Below, piece after piece: positions 49,878-60,640 of a DNA stretch of 64,000 bases (positions are counted from its first letter, which is position 1; each line of letters starts with the position of its first letter). The position numbers were made by a program, and so were the translations under genes. The notes below the pieces were generated by a model that worked only from the letters and a program-made list of their open reading frames with translations, searched no databases and was not told the DNA's origin. Source of the DNA: Citrus sinensis (Eukaryota; Streptophyta; Magnoliopsida; Sapindales; Rutaceae); contig NC_068562.1 of NCBI RefSeq assembly GCF_022201045.2, positions 29,164,001 to 29,228,000 on the forward strand. Direction: 5' to 3'.

Positions 49878-52800
49878 ATGGCGACGGTGAAGACCAAGGT
49901 TAAAACCGGGCCCACACAAACAAGCATGCAAAAAACGAGCGCAAGGGTTTTTCTTTACTCTCTTTTGCTCACCCTTCAATATGGCGTTCAGCCTTTGATC
50001 TCCAAACGTTGCATTAGGTACTGCTGGATCGCTTCCATTTACACGTGAACTTCAGTTTTCTTGCTTTAGGCGATCCTTTTGTTGCTACAATTTGGGTGCT
50101 TTTTTGTATAGTTTCATTGATTTGTGAATTGAAAGTTTAATTTTAATTGTATTTAGCGTAATGTGTAATTTGCGGACCTGAAAAAAGAAAGAGAGAAAGA
50201 AAGAAAGAAAGGTTTAGATTTTATCCATTTTGAGCTCACGGATCTTCAGGCTTCCAAAATATATTGAACTTTTATCCGGTTTTGAGCTTACCAATATGCA
50301 AACTTGCGAAAAGCATTGAATTTTATCGATATTTTTTAAGTTCACGAGCAATGCTATTCATATAAGGGTGAGTCGCTGTACTCACTCTTATGTGGTCATG
50401 CAATAGAAGCTTCTATTAGCCATATTATGGTCAGCATTGCCGTAGGCAAGAGGAGCTATGTTCATGGCTTGTAGTCTGTGCTAAGTTTCCCTTTCAGGCA
50501 GGGCAAACAGCACTTCCAAATATACCTGTTCGTTACTGTTTTACTTGTGGGAGAGCATGGAGTAAGCAATTGGTCTAAGCCTTATGCTGGCTCTCCCTCA
50601 TTGAGATTTGCAGGTCTTCTTTCACTTGTGAAAAATCTCAATTCTGCTCTGCTTGCGTATCTTGTTTCTAAAACATGCTAACTTACTAGTATTGCCAAAG
50701 TGCAAGTCGTTAACTGATTATGGCTCTTCATACAGACGAGAAGTTATTGTGACTACATCTGTTTTAACATGCGAGCTTGCAAAGGTAATTATGTGCTGTA
50801 AAGATAATTTTTTTACTTTCTTTGCTTCCATAATTATTGGAAGCTTTTACCTTGCTCTTGAATGAGATTAAATGACTTTGTTATATGGTTATAGGTTATA
50901 TTTGCGTTAATTTTCATGGCTAAAGAAGGTACTTTAAAGAAACTATCTAGTCAATGGACTTTGGTTGGTTCATTGACTGCATCAGGACTTCCTGCCACCA
51001 TTTATGCACTGCAGAACAGCTTGCTGCAGATATCCTACAGGAATCTTGATTCACTGACATTCTCCATGTTGAACCAAACAAAAATTATCTTTACAGCTTT
51101 GTTCACATATATAATATTGAGGTATCTTCTTAATGGTCTTCTATTCTTACTGCTCTGGATCGCCCAAATTACATTAGTATATTCTCAAAATCTTTTGATC
51201 TGTTAAACTAAGTTGATGTTTAGATTTTTACTATATTCTTTCATCTATGTTAGCCTTAAATTGCCGGCTTATCAAATTATTATTATTTTTTTTCAATTTG
51301 ATTTAGTGGTTGAACAACTGTGCATTGTTAATGAAAATGTCATCTGCTTATTGCCTATCATGTCCCTGTTTAATATGATAAATCTCCTTGAAATACTATT
51401 ATACAAAGAGATGTTTTAAGGTTGTCACTCTCTTTTCAGAAACAGTAGTCTGGATTCATCACTTCTCTGTTCAGAAATAATAATCTTCATTTTCTCATCC
51501 CATCTTATTTGACTCTTAGTTTTTTTAACATGCACCACATGAATTTCCATTTCAAAATCAAATATAATTCCTTGAGTTACTTGGTTATTGTCATTACATA
51601 GCTGACTGTGTAGTAAGACCACATTAGTATTCTATTATTCCATTTATTTTTCTCACTCTCTCTTGATTCTTGAGGAACTGATTAAGTTAAATGATTTGGA
51701 ATTAAAATTACCTGAAACACCATCATAAAGCTCAACTTTTGGACTCAATGTGTAGGCAGAGGCAATCAATGCAACAAATTGTTGCCGTGTTCTTGTTGAT
51801 CCTGGCAGCTGTTTTTTTAAGTATTGGTGAAGGCTCTAGCAAACGTTCTAGCTCTGGTGACCCTGACCAAATTCTGTTTTATGGGATTGTTCCTGTCTTG
51901 GTTGCTTCTGTTCTCTCAGGTCTGGCTTCTGCTTTGTGTCAATGGGCCTCCCAGGTTAGCCAAGCTTCAACTTTCTTCACAACCATTTGCATTCTTATAC
52001 AGTTGCCAATTTCTTTTCTCTCTCTGTTTTTCCCTGTGCTCATAGTTACCGCTTATGACAGGTTAAGAAACACTCATCATACTTGATGACTATAGAGATG
52101 TCTATTGTTGGAAGCCTGTGTTTGTTAGCTAGTATCTCTAAGTCTCCAGACGGAGAAGCTATAAGACAACATGGATTCTTTTATGGTTGGACTCCACTGA
52201 CACTGGTAATGATCTTTCTGCTATCTGAAGTTTTTCTCTGGGTGAATAAAATGAGAGATTAAATACTAAGTAGTAAATCTTGGTTGAGTTTGAGGGTCTT
52301 CTAAACTGCTTTTAGGTAGAGATAGTATCCATGCTAAATCAAGAATTATCAAAAGCATCACTAACATTGTCACTTGTCAGGACTCATTTCAATTTATACA
52401 AAGCACTTCACTGCTTTCATTGCATTCTTAAATCTAATTGTTTTATGCGTTTTGATAGTTGTCCTCTTTTATTTATTAATTTATTCCTAAAGTGCCCTCC
52501 AAGCTGATTGCAATTTGTGCTTTTTCAATAATAATAAAGGTTCCATATATCACCTTAAAGACTAAGCATATTTGTGCTTTGTTCTATTTCAGATTCCAGT
52601 TATATTCAATTCTCTTGGAGGAATTCTGGTTGGCCTGGTTACAAGCCATGCTGGTGGCGTTAGAAAGGTAAATTTGACTTAGTAAAAGAATAAAATTTAC
52701 AGGATGCACTTCTGATGTTAAAATGCAGTAATAAGACATCTTCAGCCCTCCATTATGTCTCCGTAATTTCATATGAAATTTGATGGGTTGATAAAAATTC

Positions 52801-53261
52801 AAAAGGGATTATGAACATATAGCTCTTAACATTTTATCCTAATTTTTAATTGATTATTTCATCCACGGAGCACTTATGGTGGAATTCAAGCTGTGTGGCT
52901 TGCATCTTTATGTGACATTTCACAATTACAGTCATCTGAAACTTACATTTTACTTATCAAATTATCAGAAACATGTCAGAAGTACTTGGGAGCAAATATG
53001 ACATGATTTTTATAATTGTTTAATGTCTGAAATTCTCTTATTACTTCATTCCTATCCTAAAGAGACTTATATTAGCAAATTTATCTTCAATTCATGCAGG
53101 GGTTCGTCATTGTTTCAGCACTTCTCGTAACGGCCATGCTGCAGTTCATTTTTGAAGGAAAACCACCTTCATTGTACTGTCTCATAGCTCTTCCTCTGGT
53201 TGTTAGCAGCATTTCAATCTATCAGAAGTATCCATACCAAGTCAAAAAGAAGGAAGTCTAA
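49878..53261 (+). CDS. ROCK1: Nucleotide-sugar transporter, ROCK1-like
   Basis: Seven coding exons (49878-50017, 50736-50784, 50895-51121, 51756-51954, 52062-52205, 52593-52667, 53100-53261) give 331 residues with about ten hydrophobic segments. The sequence is very close, as remembered, to Arabidopsis ROCK1 (At5g65000), an ER transporter of UDP-GlcNAc and UDP-GalNAc that affects protein quality control and cytokinin signalling. Shared blocks include LQYGVQPLISKRCIRREVIV, LQNSLLQISYRNLDSLTFS, SVLSGLASALCQWASQVKKH and LVTSHAGGVRKGFVIVSALL. It ends in a lysine-rich tail YQVKKKEV, which may act in ER or Golgi sorting. All phases agree. It belongs to the wider CMP-sialic acid/UDP-galactose transporter family, so the substrate is inferred. 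Confidence 0.93.
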
Positions 53262-53539
53262 TCCTTAACCATCTACCACATATGGTTGTATACAATTTGC
53301 CTCCCAGTATATGGTTTCCATTTTGGGTCTCAATAATCCCACTAGTTGTAAAGTGATGAAAGTAACAGAAATTTTAAAGTCTAGTCCTACCTGCAAGTTT
53401 AAGGAAGCAAGGAAGGCATATTGTTGTTTTATCAATTTAGATGAATTGGGTTAATAATGTTGCCCAAGATAGACTACAATTAGGATATTGATTAGGTCTT
53501 TGACCTCTGAAATTCATAATTGTATGGAAATGAATGTTG
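53262..53539 (+). other. 3' flank of the ROCK1-like gene
   Basis: Probable 3' UTR and spacer before the Mutator-like element. No other feature is seen. Confidence 0.5.
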
Positions 53540-53548
53540 AAAATATTT
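53540..53548 (+). repeat. Left 9 bp target-site duplication of the MULE
   Basis: AAAATATTT, identical to 58441-58449. Confidence 0.92.
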
Positions 53549-53650
53549 GGGAAATTTACGAAAATAACCATTAATATTTTATTATTTTCGCAATTAACCC
53601 TTTCAACTTTTTTCTATCAATATTAGTCAAACACAAGCTTTTCTTCCCAA
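53549..53650 (+). repeat. Left terminal inverted repeat of the MULE
   Basis: Starts GGGAAATTTACGAAAATAA. It matches the inverse of 58340-58440, including the inner words TCTATCAA(T/C)ATTAG. Confidence 0.85.
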
Positions 53651-53863
53651 ATTACCCTTCTTTACAGAACAAAATGAACATTGTTTCTCCCACATTGCCA
53701 AACCAAAAGCAGTTTTGCACTCTTGAATCATCAGCCAACGGCGACTGCAAAAGACAACGGTAAAAGTGATATCCGATCATAATCTATCCAGATCCAACAC
53801 AAATCGACGTCACTTGAATTATTTTCTGAACTTACTGAACTGAGTCGGGTGAATCTGAATCTG

Positions 53864-53882
53864 GCGACAGGCGCCCTGTCGC
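53864..53882. repeat. Subterminal palindrome in the MULE, left side
   Basis: Arms GCGACAGG and CCTGTCGC around CGC. Related palindromes lie at the other end (57914-57965). Confidence 0.85.
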
Positions 53883-53957
53883 ACCCACCTGGAGATTCAT
53901 TAAAACTGTATTATTTTAATAGGACTCAAATAACTTTTTTTTATAATTTCAGGCTTA

Positions 53958-56132
53958 ATGGATTCAGTTGTACTTGAATTGTGTTACGATGGTTGGTGGG
54001 AGACATTAGAGAATGGCCGTATGGAGTACGTGAATGGTAAAAATCGAGTTTTTTTTGTTGGAAAAAATTATCTGTTTGATCAGTTATTGGCAATAGTATA
54101 CGAGGTGTTACAAATAAACCCTAATGACTATAGTATCACAATGAAGACAACTTTGAGGTCTAGTAACATATTATATCGTATATGTGCAATGCCCATGGAT
54201 ATATGTGATGATGAAATGGTGAGGGTTGTGTTGCATATGGCATCTGACGTAGCTAATTTTGGATGAATTCCTATATTCGTGACCATATCACCTCGAGTTC
54301 CGAGCGAAGGTATTGAGCCACATGTCTATACAGAAACTTCGTTTAGAGCAAATATATCTGGCCCCGATAATGATGAAGAGGTGTTGCCAAGGACAATATC
54401 GCTGCAGCAATATTACTCTCCAATCCACGACAATTATGACAACGATGATGATAATGGCGTTACGTTACAGGATGTTGGAGCAACGGTATTTCCAATAACA
54501 ATGTCATTGGAGCAACGATATTCTCCGTATCACAACAATGATTTTCAGGACAATGATGATTTTCATAATGAGACAGAGGGGGATAATGTTTGTACAGAAC
54601 CTTTTAATAATACGAGGCGGGGCACTCGTTTCAATAATGATGGTGATGATGGAGGAGCCGGTCCTTCGAATGTTCCGTCGTTTCAGCATGAGGATGAGTG
54701 TGAAGACAATACTCCTGTGAATAACAGAGGCAATAGACCTATTCCTTCTATGGTTCGATCGAGAAGGAGAATTGACCCCCTTACAAGTCTTGCTCCAACT
54801 TTGCCTTCGAACATGGTTGCTCCAAGCTTTGTTAGCAGTTGTGACTCAGATGATATCAGCGTGGGTAAGCTATTTGCTGAAAAGAATGAGCTTATATTAC
54901 AACTACGCAAGGTGGCATTTAGAGATAAGTTTGATTTCAAGATTGCACGGTCTACTACAACACGTTTCGAGGCTCACTATTGTTCAGAATCATGTAAATG
55001 GCGTATTCGAGCAATTAGAAGTTCGAACGAGTAAAATGTTCCTTGGGTGGTGAAGAGAATTGATAATGTACACACTTGTCATAATGAGGTCTTGGTTTAT
55101 GGACGTCATCAAGTAAGGAGCCGGGTTGTCGGTTATATTATCGCAGAAAAATATATTCAAGATAAGAGGATTTATACTCCCAATGACATAAGAGCAGATA
55201 TGCAACAAGAATACGGTGTTCAGTTAACATACCAGCAGGCATATAGGGCGAGAGAAGTTGGTCTTGAAATAGTTCGCGGCAACCCTGCAGAGTCATACAA
55301 CTTGCTCCCTAAATACTCTCACTTACTAACTACAGCGAATGAGGGTACAGTCACTCACCTTGAGCAGGATGGAGATGGTAATTTCTTGTACTATTTTGTA
55401 GCACTCGGATCTTCCATCAAGGGGTTTATGCAGTACATTCGGCCTGTCATTGCTGTAGATAGTACTCATCTGAAGGGACTATATCGTGGAAGCATGTTCG
55501 TGGCTGCATGTCTTGATGGTAACAATCAATTGTATCCGTTTACTCATCTTGTTGATCACTTTAGGAAAACATTGCAGCAATTGTTTTATGATAGAAAAAT
55601 TGTGGCTGAATCAATGACTACTCGGCTAACAACATGGGTGGATGAAATAGTCACTGAGAGGAGAACTATAGCTGAAAGAATGATAGTTCGGCCGGTGTCT
55701 CCGCATCGCTTTCAAGTTATAGGCGGTGGGCTTAAGGAAGGGTTGGTTGACTTGCAAAAGAGAACTTGCTCCTGCAGAGTGTTTCAGCTTGATCAACTTG
55801 TGTGTGCTCATGCAATTACAGCGTGTCTAACACACCGGGTGGATTTTATTAACCTTTGCTCGGACTTTTACACTACAGAATCGTTGTCGATGACTTATGC
55901 ACAATCAGTAGAGCCAGTTGGTGATGTGGCTGATTGGGAAGTTCCAGATGAAATTCAGGAGATGCAAGTATACCCACCAGTTGAGGCACCACCACCTGGC
56001 CGTCGTAAAGAGCTCAGAATACCCTCGGCTGACGAGGATGTTGACCGGCGGACTATAAGATGCGGCCGGTGTCATGAACTAGGCCATAATCGTAAGCGAT
56101 GTAAGAATTCTATTGCGTCGACTCGAAGTTAG
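53958..56132 (+). pseudogene. MuDR-type transposase remnant in the MULE
   Basis: One reading frame runs from 53958 to 56132 with two in-frame stops (TGA at 54264, TAA at 55032). In order: an N-terminal region (ELCYDGWWETLENGRMEYVN), an acidic linker, a MuDR DNA-binding domain (FAEKNELILQLRKVAFRDKF to CKWRIRAIRSSNE), a MULE transposase core with its first aspartate (PVIAVDSTHLKG), a SWIM zinc finger (CSCRVFQLDQLVCAHAITAC) and a CCHC knuckle (CGRCHELGHNRKRC). The core jumps from NNQLYPF to a region normally well past the catalytic centre (FRKTLQQLFYDRK), so the second aspartate and the glutamate are missing. The protein cannot be catalytic. Confidence 0.9.
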
Positions 56133-56378
56133 TTGTATGCTGTGTGTTATTCGTTGGTTAAAACTATTATTGTTTTTGTGTTTCGTTGGTTAAAAATGTT
56201 ATTATTATTTTTATTTCGTTAGTTAAAATTGTTATTGTTTTTTGTGTATTGTACACTTATATTTCATAAAACTTTATTTTATTTTAAAGTTCAAAATGTG
56301 AGGCATTAAAATTATATAAACTTAAGTGCGCAAATTAAAAAAAAAATCAAATTTCAACATTAAAATTACTACATAGGT

Positions 56379-57831
56379 CTACAATATAATATCGTCATTA
56401 AATATATCAACCGCAATCTTCTTTCTAAAGTACTCGACATGATTAGCGTTAAACTCCAATCTAAGCCCGAACATTAAATACATCGTAACCATCAATACAA
56501 AAACACCGCAATCGCCAATGCCTCTTTCTTGTTGCGGTGCGCTCTTAACTGCGATAACTTTCCACGTGTCTTCACTCCGCAACTCAGGTCGGATATTGTA
56601 GAAGCCAACATATTCCAACCATCGAGGGAATATAACTTCAAGTGGCTTGAATTTTAACTTGTACCTTTTGTCGTCACGAAATGTGAGTAATGAGTCATAA
56701 ATCCAGACTTTATTTTTTCGAAAGTCAACTCGTGCTAGTACTCAATGCCATAAATTCAATTGAAAATTTTAAGTAAGTATACACTTCTTAAATTTAGTAA
56801 AGTTAACAAAATAAGTAATACATATTACTTACAAGACGAGATTCGTCGTTGAAGAACGAATAAACCTCCGCAAAGTTGATTCTCGAAGGCGCCATGGGCT
56901 TCCATTATAGAATGCGGGGAATCTTATTCTTCGTTTTGACGACCCATGTTGATGGCAACCCTCTGATTGTTTCGTAAATCCAAGCCTACAACAACCAAAG
57001 TGAAAAATCAAATAAAACAACTATCAAATATTTAATACTATAAAACTTATTAATAAACCAAAAAAAAAGCACCTGAACCCCAGACGTAAAGCCGTAAAGA
57101 TTGTATTTTTCAATATTATGATCTGGATTTTTCAACCAAGTCTTCTTAAATTTCTCGTCTTTCTCGAACAGTGCATTGTCAAGACTCTCGTAAATTATTT
57201 CTCACGACAATAGACCCCATGGACGCTTTCTAAAGTACTGGATATCATCAACTTGGTCAAGCCAATCGAAATTAATTTGATAGTGATTTTTTCTTGCATT
57301 TAGTACTCTGTCCGCAAAATAAAACAGCGCAATCTTTAATGCGTCCATATCGTCCATTTCCTCGAATTTCAACTCCTTAAATACTGCATCGAATTGCTTC
57401 ACATTAATCTTACGATGCACCCCACCAAAATACGTATTCCGTAGCCTCTACTCCATTTCATCATTTTCTTGATTGATATCAACACCAAATGAAAGTCCAG
57501 TAACCAAGCACCATTCGACAATTGACAAGCGAATCAAATGCTTACCAATTTGAAACCATAACTGATCCTCATGGCTATCTTCTTCATGGGCCACTTGCCG
57601 CAGTAAAAGATTGTGCAAAATTACCCCACTAAATGGAAAACTTCGACACTCCAAGAAATGCCCAAATATATCCTTTTTGAACATACTCAACTGCCGCTTT
57701 GTTAATTTTTCCTCGATGGCTTTTACGACCGAAGATAACATACACATGCTCGAAATTCGACCAGGAAAGTGATCAGCATAACGAAAATACATCTTGCCTA
57801 CTTCAATATCCGGTGATTCTAATTTCGCCAT
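56379..57831 (-). pseudogene. DUF1985/Ulp1-like cysteine protease remnant in the MULE
   Basis: The minus strand begins MAKLESPDIEVGKMYFRYAD at 57831, a DUF1985 region that runs through LIRLSIVEWCLVTGLSFG. After in-frame stops come a middle part (YFADRVLNARKNHYQINFDW) and, after intron-like gaps, the C48 (Ulp1) protease end. There His is followed by a stop where Trp is usual, then VLARVDFRKNKVWIYDSLL and GDCGVFVLMVTMYLMFGL, which holds the catalytic cysteine. The frame ends at 56379. Ulp1 enzymes cleave SUMO conjugates. In this MULE type the gene is a passenger whose role in transposition is unknown. Several stops mark it as non-functional. Confidence 0.85.
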
Positions 57832-57913
57832 GTATCTGTAATATTTATAAAATTATTACATTACATTTACAGAAAAAAAATTGACTCGTTAAAAAAAAAA
57901 ACTCTAATTTTTA

Positions 57914-57982
57914 GTGTGACAGGCGTCTGTCGCACCAAAACTGGTGTGACAGGGCCTGTCGCACCAAAAAATTGGTACGACA
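57914..57982. repeat. Subterminal palindrome cluster in the MULE, right side
   Basis: GTGTGACAGGCGTCTGTCGCAC (22 bases, 57914-57935; arms GTGTGACAG and CTGTCGCAC) is followed by a second palindrome at 57943-57965 with arms GGTGTGACAGG and CCTGTCGCACC. A half copy GGTACGACAG follows near 57973-57982. Repeated hairpins at both ends are possible transposase-binding or structural sites. Confidence 0.82.
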
Positions 57983-58339
57983 GCAAGCCGCGCATGGGCG
58001 CGCGCACTTTTACCCCCCTCCCTCCCCACCCCCAAAATTAATCACTCCAAAATTGAAAACAATACTCTCAAACACCACCAACCACCACAAACATCATCAC
58101 CACCACTATTATTCTCAAGCTATAACTATTATTATTCTAAAATCTCATTTTAAATTAATGAAAATAAGAAAAATAACTAACCTAGGTTTTGTTGAAGGTT
58201 GTAGATCGTAGATCGGATGCCGGCGAGAGATGGAGCCGCCGCCGACGAGGGTTGATGTCGCCGCCGATGATGGGAGTTGGATCGGTTTAGGAGAGATGAG
58301 TGAAATGGAGTGTTGGGAGAGAGATGAGGGAGGGGTATT

Positions 58340-58440
58340 TTGGTCTCAAATGTTGTTTTATGGCTAATGTTGATAGAAATATTTTTGGGGGGTTAAGATG
58401 AAAAAAAGCAAAATTTTTTTATTATTACTGTAAATTTCCC
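58340..58440 (-). repeat. Right terminal inverted repeat of the MULE
   Basis: Inverse of the left end, finishing GTAAATTTCCC at 58440. Confidence 0.85.
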
Positions 58441-58449
58441 AAAATATTT
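58441..58449 (+). repeat. Right 9 bp target-site duplication of the MULE
   Basis: AAAATATTT, identical to 53540-53548. Confidence 0.92.
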
Positions 58450-58559
58450 GTTCTCTCCATTTTGTACTTTTTAACATTTTTCGGCCTTGTTGCAGCGAGC
58501 CCATGACATTATATATTATACATGTTTACTGGAGTAATTTGCGGGGAAACAATGTGTTA

Positions 58560-59362
58560 GTTGGAATGGCAAAAAAATCCTGACCCGGTTTTTGTTTGGC
58601 TGACCTAATCCAAAATTTTTAGGTTACCTGAATTTTAAGGTTAGGATTTACATATTAAGGCCCAATTAAGTTCGGGTCAAAGTTTGGGGCTTACACGCAC
58701 CAAACCGACCTGATTCTAACACTTATAAAAAAATAATATATTTAATTTTATTAATAATAATAAATCATGATGATATAATTTTAAATAATTAAATCATAAA
58801 ATCATAAAATAATAAAGTATGTTGTCAATGGAAAAGCTAAAGTGTAGATTTATAGACTACTCATATTAGCTATTTTACAATTAGTTGATTTTTATTTTCA
58901 ACAAAAATAGAAATTTGGATATTTACCCAGTATTACATGAATAACAATAAAACTCTAATCAAATTTAATGAGAGAAATAAAACTCTAATCAAATTTTATG
59001 AGAGAGTGCATCTCTCATATATTAATATAAGAAAGAATTACATTGTCAATTATGGGTATTTTTTTAAAATTATTTAACTGTTATATTAATTAAATATATT
59101 GCTTTTAAATTAGTTGTATTCAATTAGTGCTACTTTAAAGGCCACTACAATAGCCATATCATTATTCTTTTATATTAAAAAAATCTGCAATTAAATTGTA
59201 TAGGTTATGTCCTTTTTTAAATTTAAATTATTTAAATTTAAAAAACTTAAGCCAGATTCGGGTCACCCGAAATTCAAACGGCCGGGCCTTGTTAGAACTC
59301 GGGTCCTTTATGTTTTAGGTCCCGAGCCCGAGTCCGAACCTGTCCGATTGCCATCCGAGCTT
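58560..59362. mobile_element. Candidate inverted-repeat element, hAT-MITE-like, about 0.8 kb
   Basis: The left end reads TTGGAATGGCAAAAAAATCC and TGACCCGG. The right end inverted reads TCGGATGGCAATCGGACAGG and TTCGG. GGxTGGCAA ends with GGGTCGGG-like continuation are common in plant hAT-type MITEs. The interior is AT-rich and non-coding and holds a 30 bp tandem duplication (about 58947-59006). Exact ends and target duplication were not resolved. It sits about 110 bp from the MULE. Confidence 0.45.
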
Positions 59363-59580
59363 GGAGTGTTTTCTTTTTACTGAAAAATGTTTTGTAGATA
59401 AATATCAATGGTTTTTAAGATGCCACAAGATGTGGGCTTGGACCAAAGCCCGGCCCAAGTCCATCACCCTTCACAAAAGCCTCACAGAAACCTCAATCAA
59501 CTTCATCACGCTGTGGCGAACACACCCGCAACAGAGAAAACAAAAAGCACAAAATACAGAGCGAGAAAGCAGAAACTAGA
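59363..59580 (+). promoter_or_regulatory. Promoter and leader region of the mitochondrial RPL23 gene
   Basis: Short spacer between the repeat element and the ATG at 59581. It contains no clear TATA box, as is common for housekeeping organelle-protein genes. Confidence 0.35.
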
Positions 59581-60090
59581 ATGGGAAGCAGGCTAGGAAC
59601 AAGAGTGGTGCACTTCACAAACCTCCCAATCAAGCTCTTGATGCCCAACACTTTCCAAAACATTAGAGAAATTGCACTCAAGACGATCCCATCGGCCTCA
59701 AAGATCGAAATCAAACGTGTGCTCGAGTCCCTCTACGGCTTCGAAGTAGACAAAGTCCGCACGCTCAACATGGAAGGCAAGAAGAAGAAACGGGGCGGAT
59801 TGCTTATCGCGAAACCCGATTACAAGAAGGCTTACGTCACCCTCAAGAACCCCCTTTCGCTGTCGGAGGATCTGTTTCCGATAAGGGTAATTCAGGACGA
59901 GAAGGAGAGAATGAGAAAGGAGAAGGAATCGAGTATTGTCGAGGAGGGCAAGAAGCATTGGCTTGATGGCAAACAAGTGGTGAAGGGTAACAACAATGAG
60001 AGGAGTAACAAGAAGAAGGGAGGCTTTGGCGACGTTGCGGTGGCGGGTGTGAAGTTTCCTTGGAGTAGCATGAAGCAGAAGCAGAGGTAG
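59581..60090 (+). CDS. Mitochondrial large-subunit ribosomal protein uL23m (L23)
   Basis: Single-exon gene of 169 residues. The L23 fold is recognisable: GTRVVHFTNLPIKLLMPNT, NIREIALKTIPSASKIEIKR, LESLYGFEVDKVRTLNMEGK, then DYKKAYVTLKNPLSL. L23 sits near the exit of the ribosomal peptide tunnel. A C-terminal lysine-rich extension (from about 110, ending FPWSSMKQKQR) is typical of the plant mitochondrial form, as in Arabidopsis At4g39880. No obvious cleaved presequence is seen, so targeting may use the N-terminal basic helix. The ATG is the first in the transcript-like leader and fits the family start. Confidence 0.93.
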   Translation: MGSRLGTRVVHFTNLPIKLLMPNTFQNIREIALKTIPSASKIEIKRVLESLYGFEVDKVRTLNMEGKKKKRGGLLIAKPDYKKAYVTLKNPLSLSEDLFPIRVIQDEKERMRKEKESSIVEEGKKHWLDGKQVVKGNNNERSNKKKGGFGDVAVAGVKFPWSSMKQKQR

Positions 60091-60640
60091 AGGTAGAGGT
60101 GTCTTTGTTTGTTGGGTTAATAAAGGTCTCTTATGAATTGTTCCTCGTGTTTGTGATTATGGGTTTATGAACTTTTTTGAAGTATTCTGAGATTACAGTA
60201 GGAAAGTTCTTACTTTATGTTTCATTTGTAATTTATGCTTATTGATTGGTGTTATAACGAAGTATATCACTTTTCATGGGATTGGGTTGCAGCGGCTTCT
60301 AATCTGTAGCCTTATTCATTTATTTGATTAGAGTACAAAAATAAGCTCATTGGAGCCAGTTGTGTCTTTGGGCTTTTAGACTCATCACCATTGAAAGAAT
60401 CGAACAGTTTCTATTGTTGACTAGGGATATGGGATTCTATATTTTTCATTTGTTTATCTAGTTAGTGTAGTTATTACTCTGGTTAAACAAGATTGTAGAA
60501 GAAACCTATCTGACATGGTTTGGACTTCTATTTTTCTTTTTGGACATGACATTGGTTCTAATTTATCTTTATACAAGAGGTGCAATAATACAATCAATGT
60601 ATAGGTGCAACAAATATTGGGGCGTAAATGTTAAGAACAT
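60091..60640. other. Convergent 3' ends of the RPL23 and NPH3 genes
   Basis: Should contain both 3' UTRs. Nothing else was seen. Confidence 0.5.

Larger units (their letters stand above)
53549..58440. mobile_element. Mutator-like element (MULE), 4,892 bp, with transposase and Ulp1 remnants
   Basis: The ends begin GGGAAATTTAC and are inverted repeats of roughly 100 bp, imperfect inward. A perfect 9 bp direct repeat AAAATATTT flanks them (53540-53548 and 58441-58449), the size typical of Mutator insertion. Inside are a plus-strand MuDR-type transposase remnant (53958-56132) and a minus-strand DUF1985/Ulp1 protease remnant (56379-57831). Subterminal palindromes of the GCGACAGG/CCTGTCGC kind occur near both ends. 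The gene pair resembles the Ulp-carrying MULEs known as Kaonashi. Both genes are disrupted, so the element cannot move by itself, but the perfect target duplication argues that it is not very old. Confidence 0.93.

Noticed and set aside
54504-54720. Methionine- and isoleucine-rich frames on both strands
   Set aside because: Shadow frames of the acidic linker of the MULE transposase.
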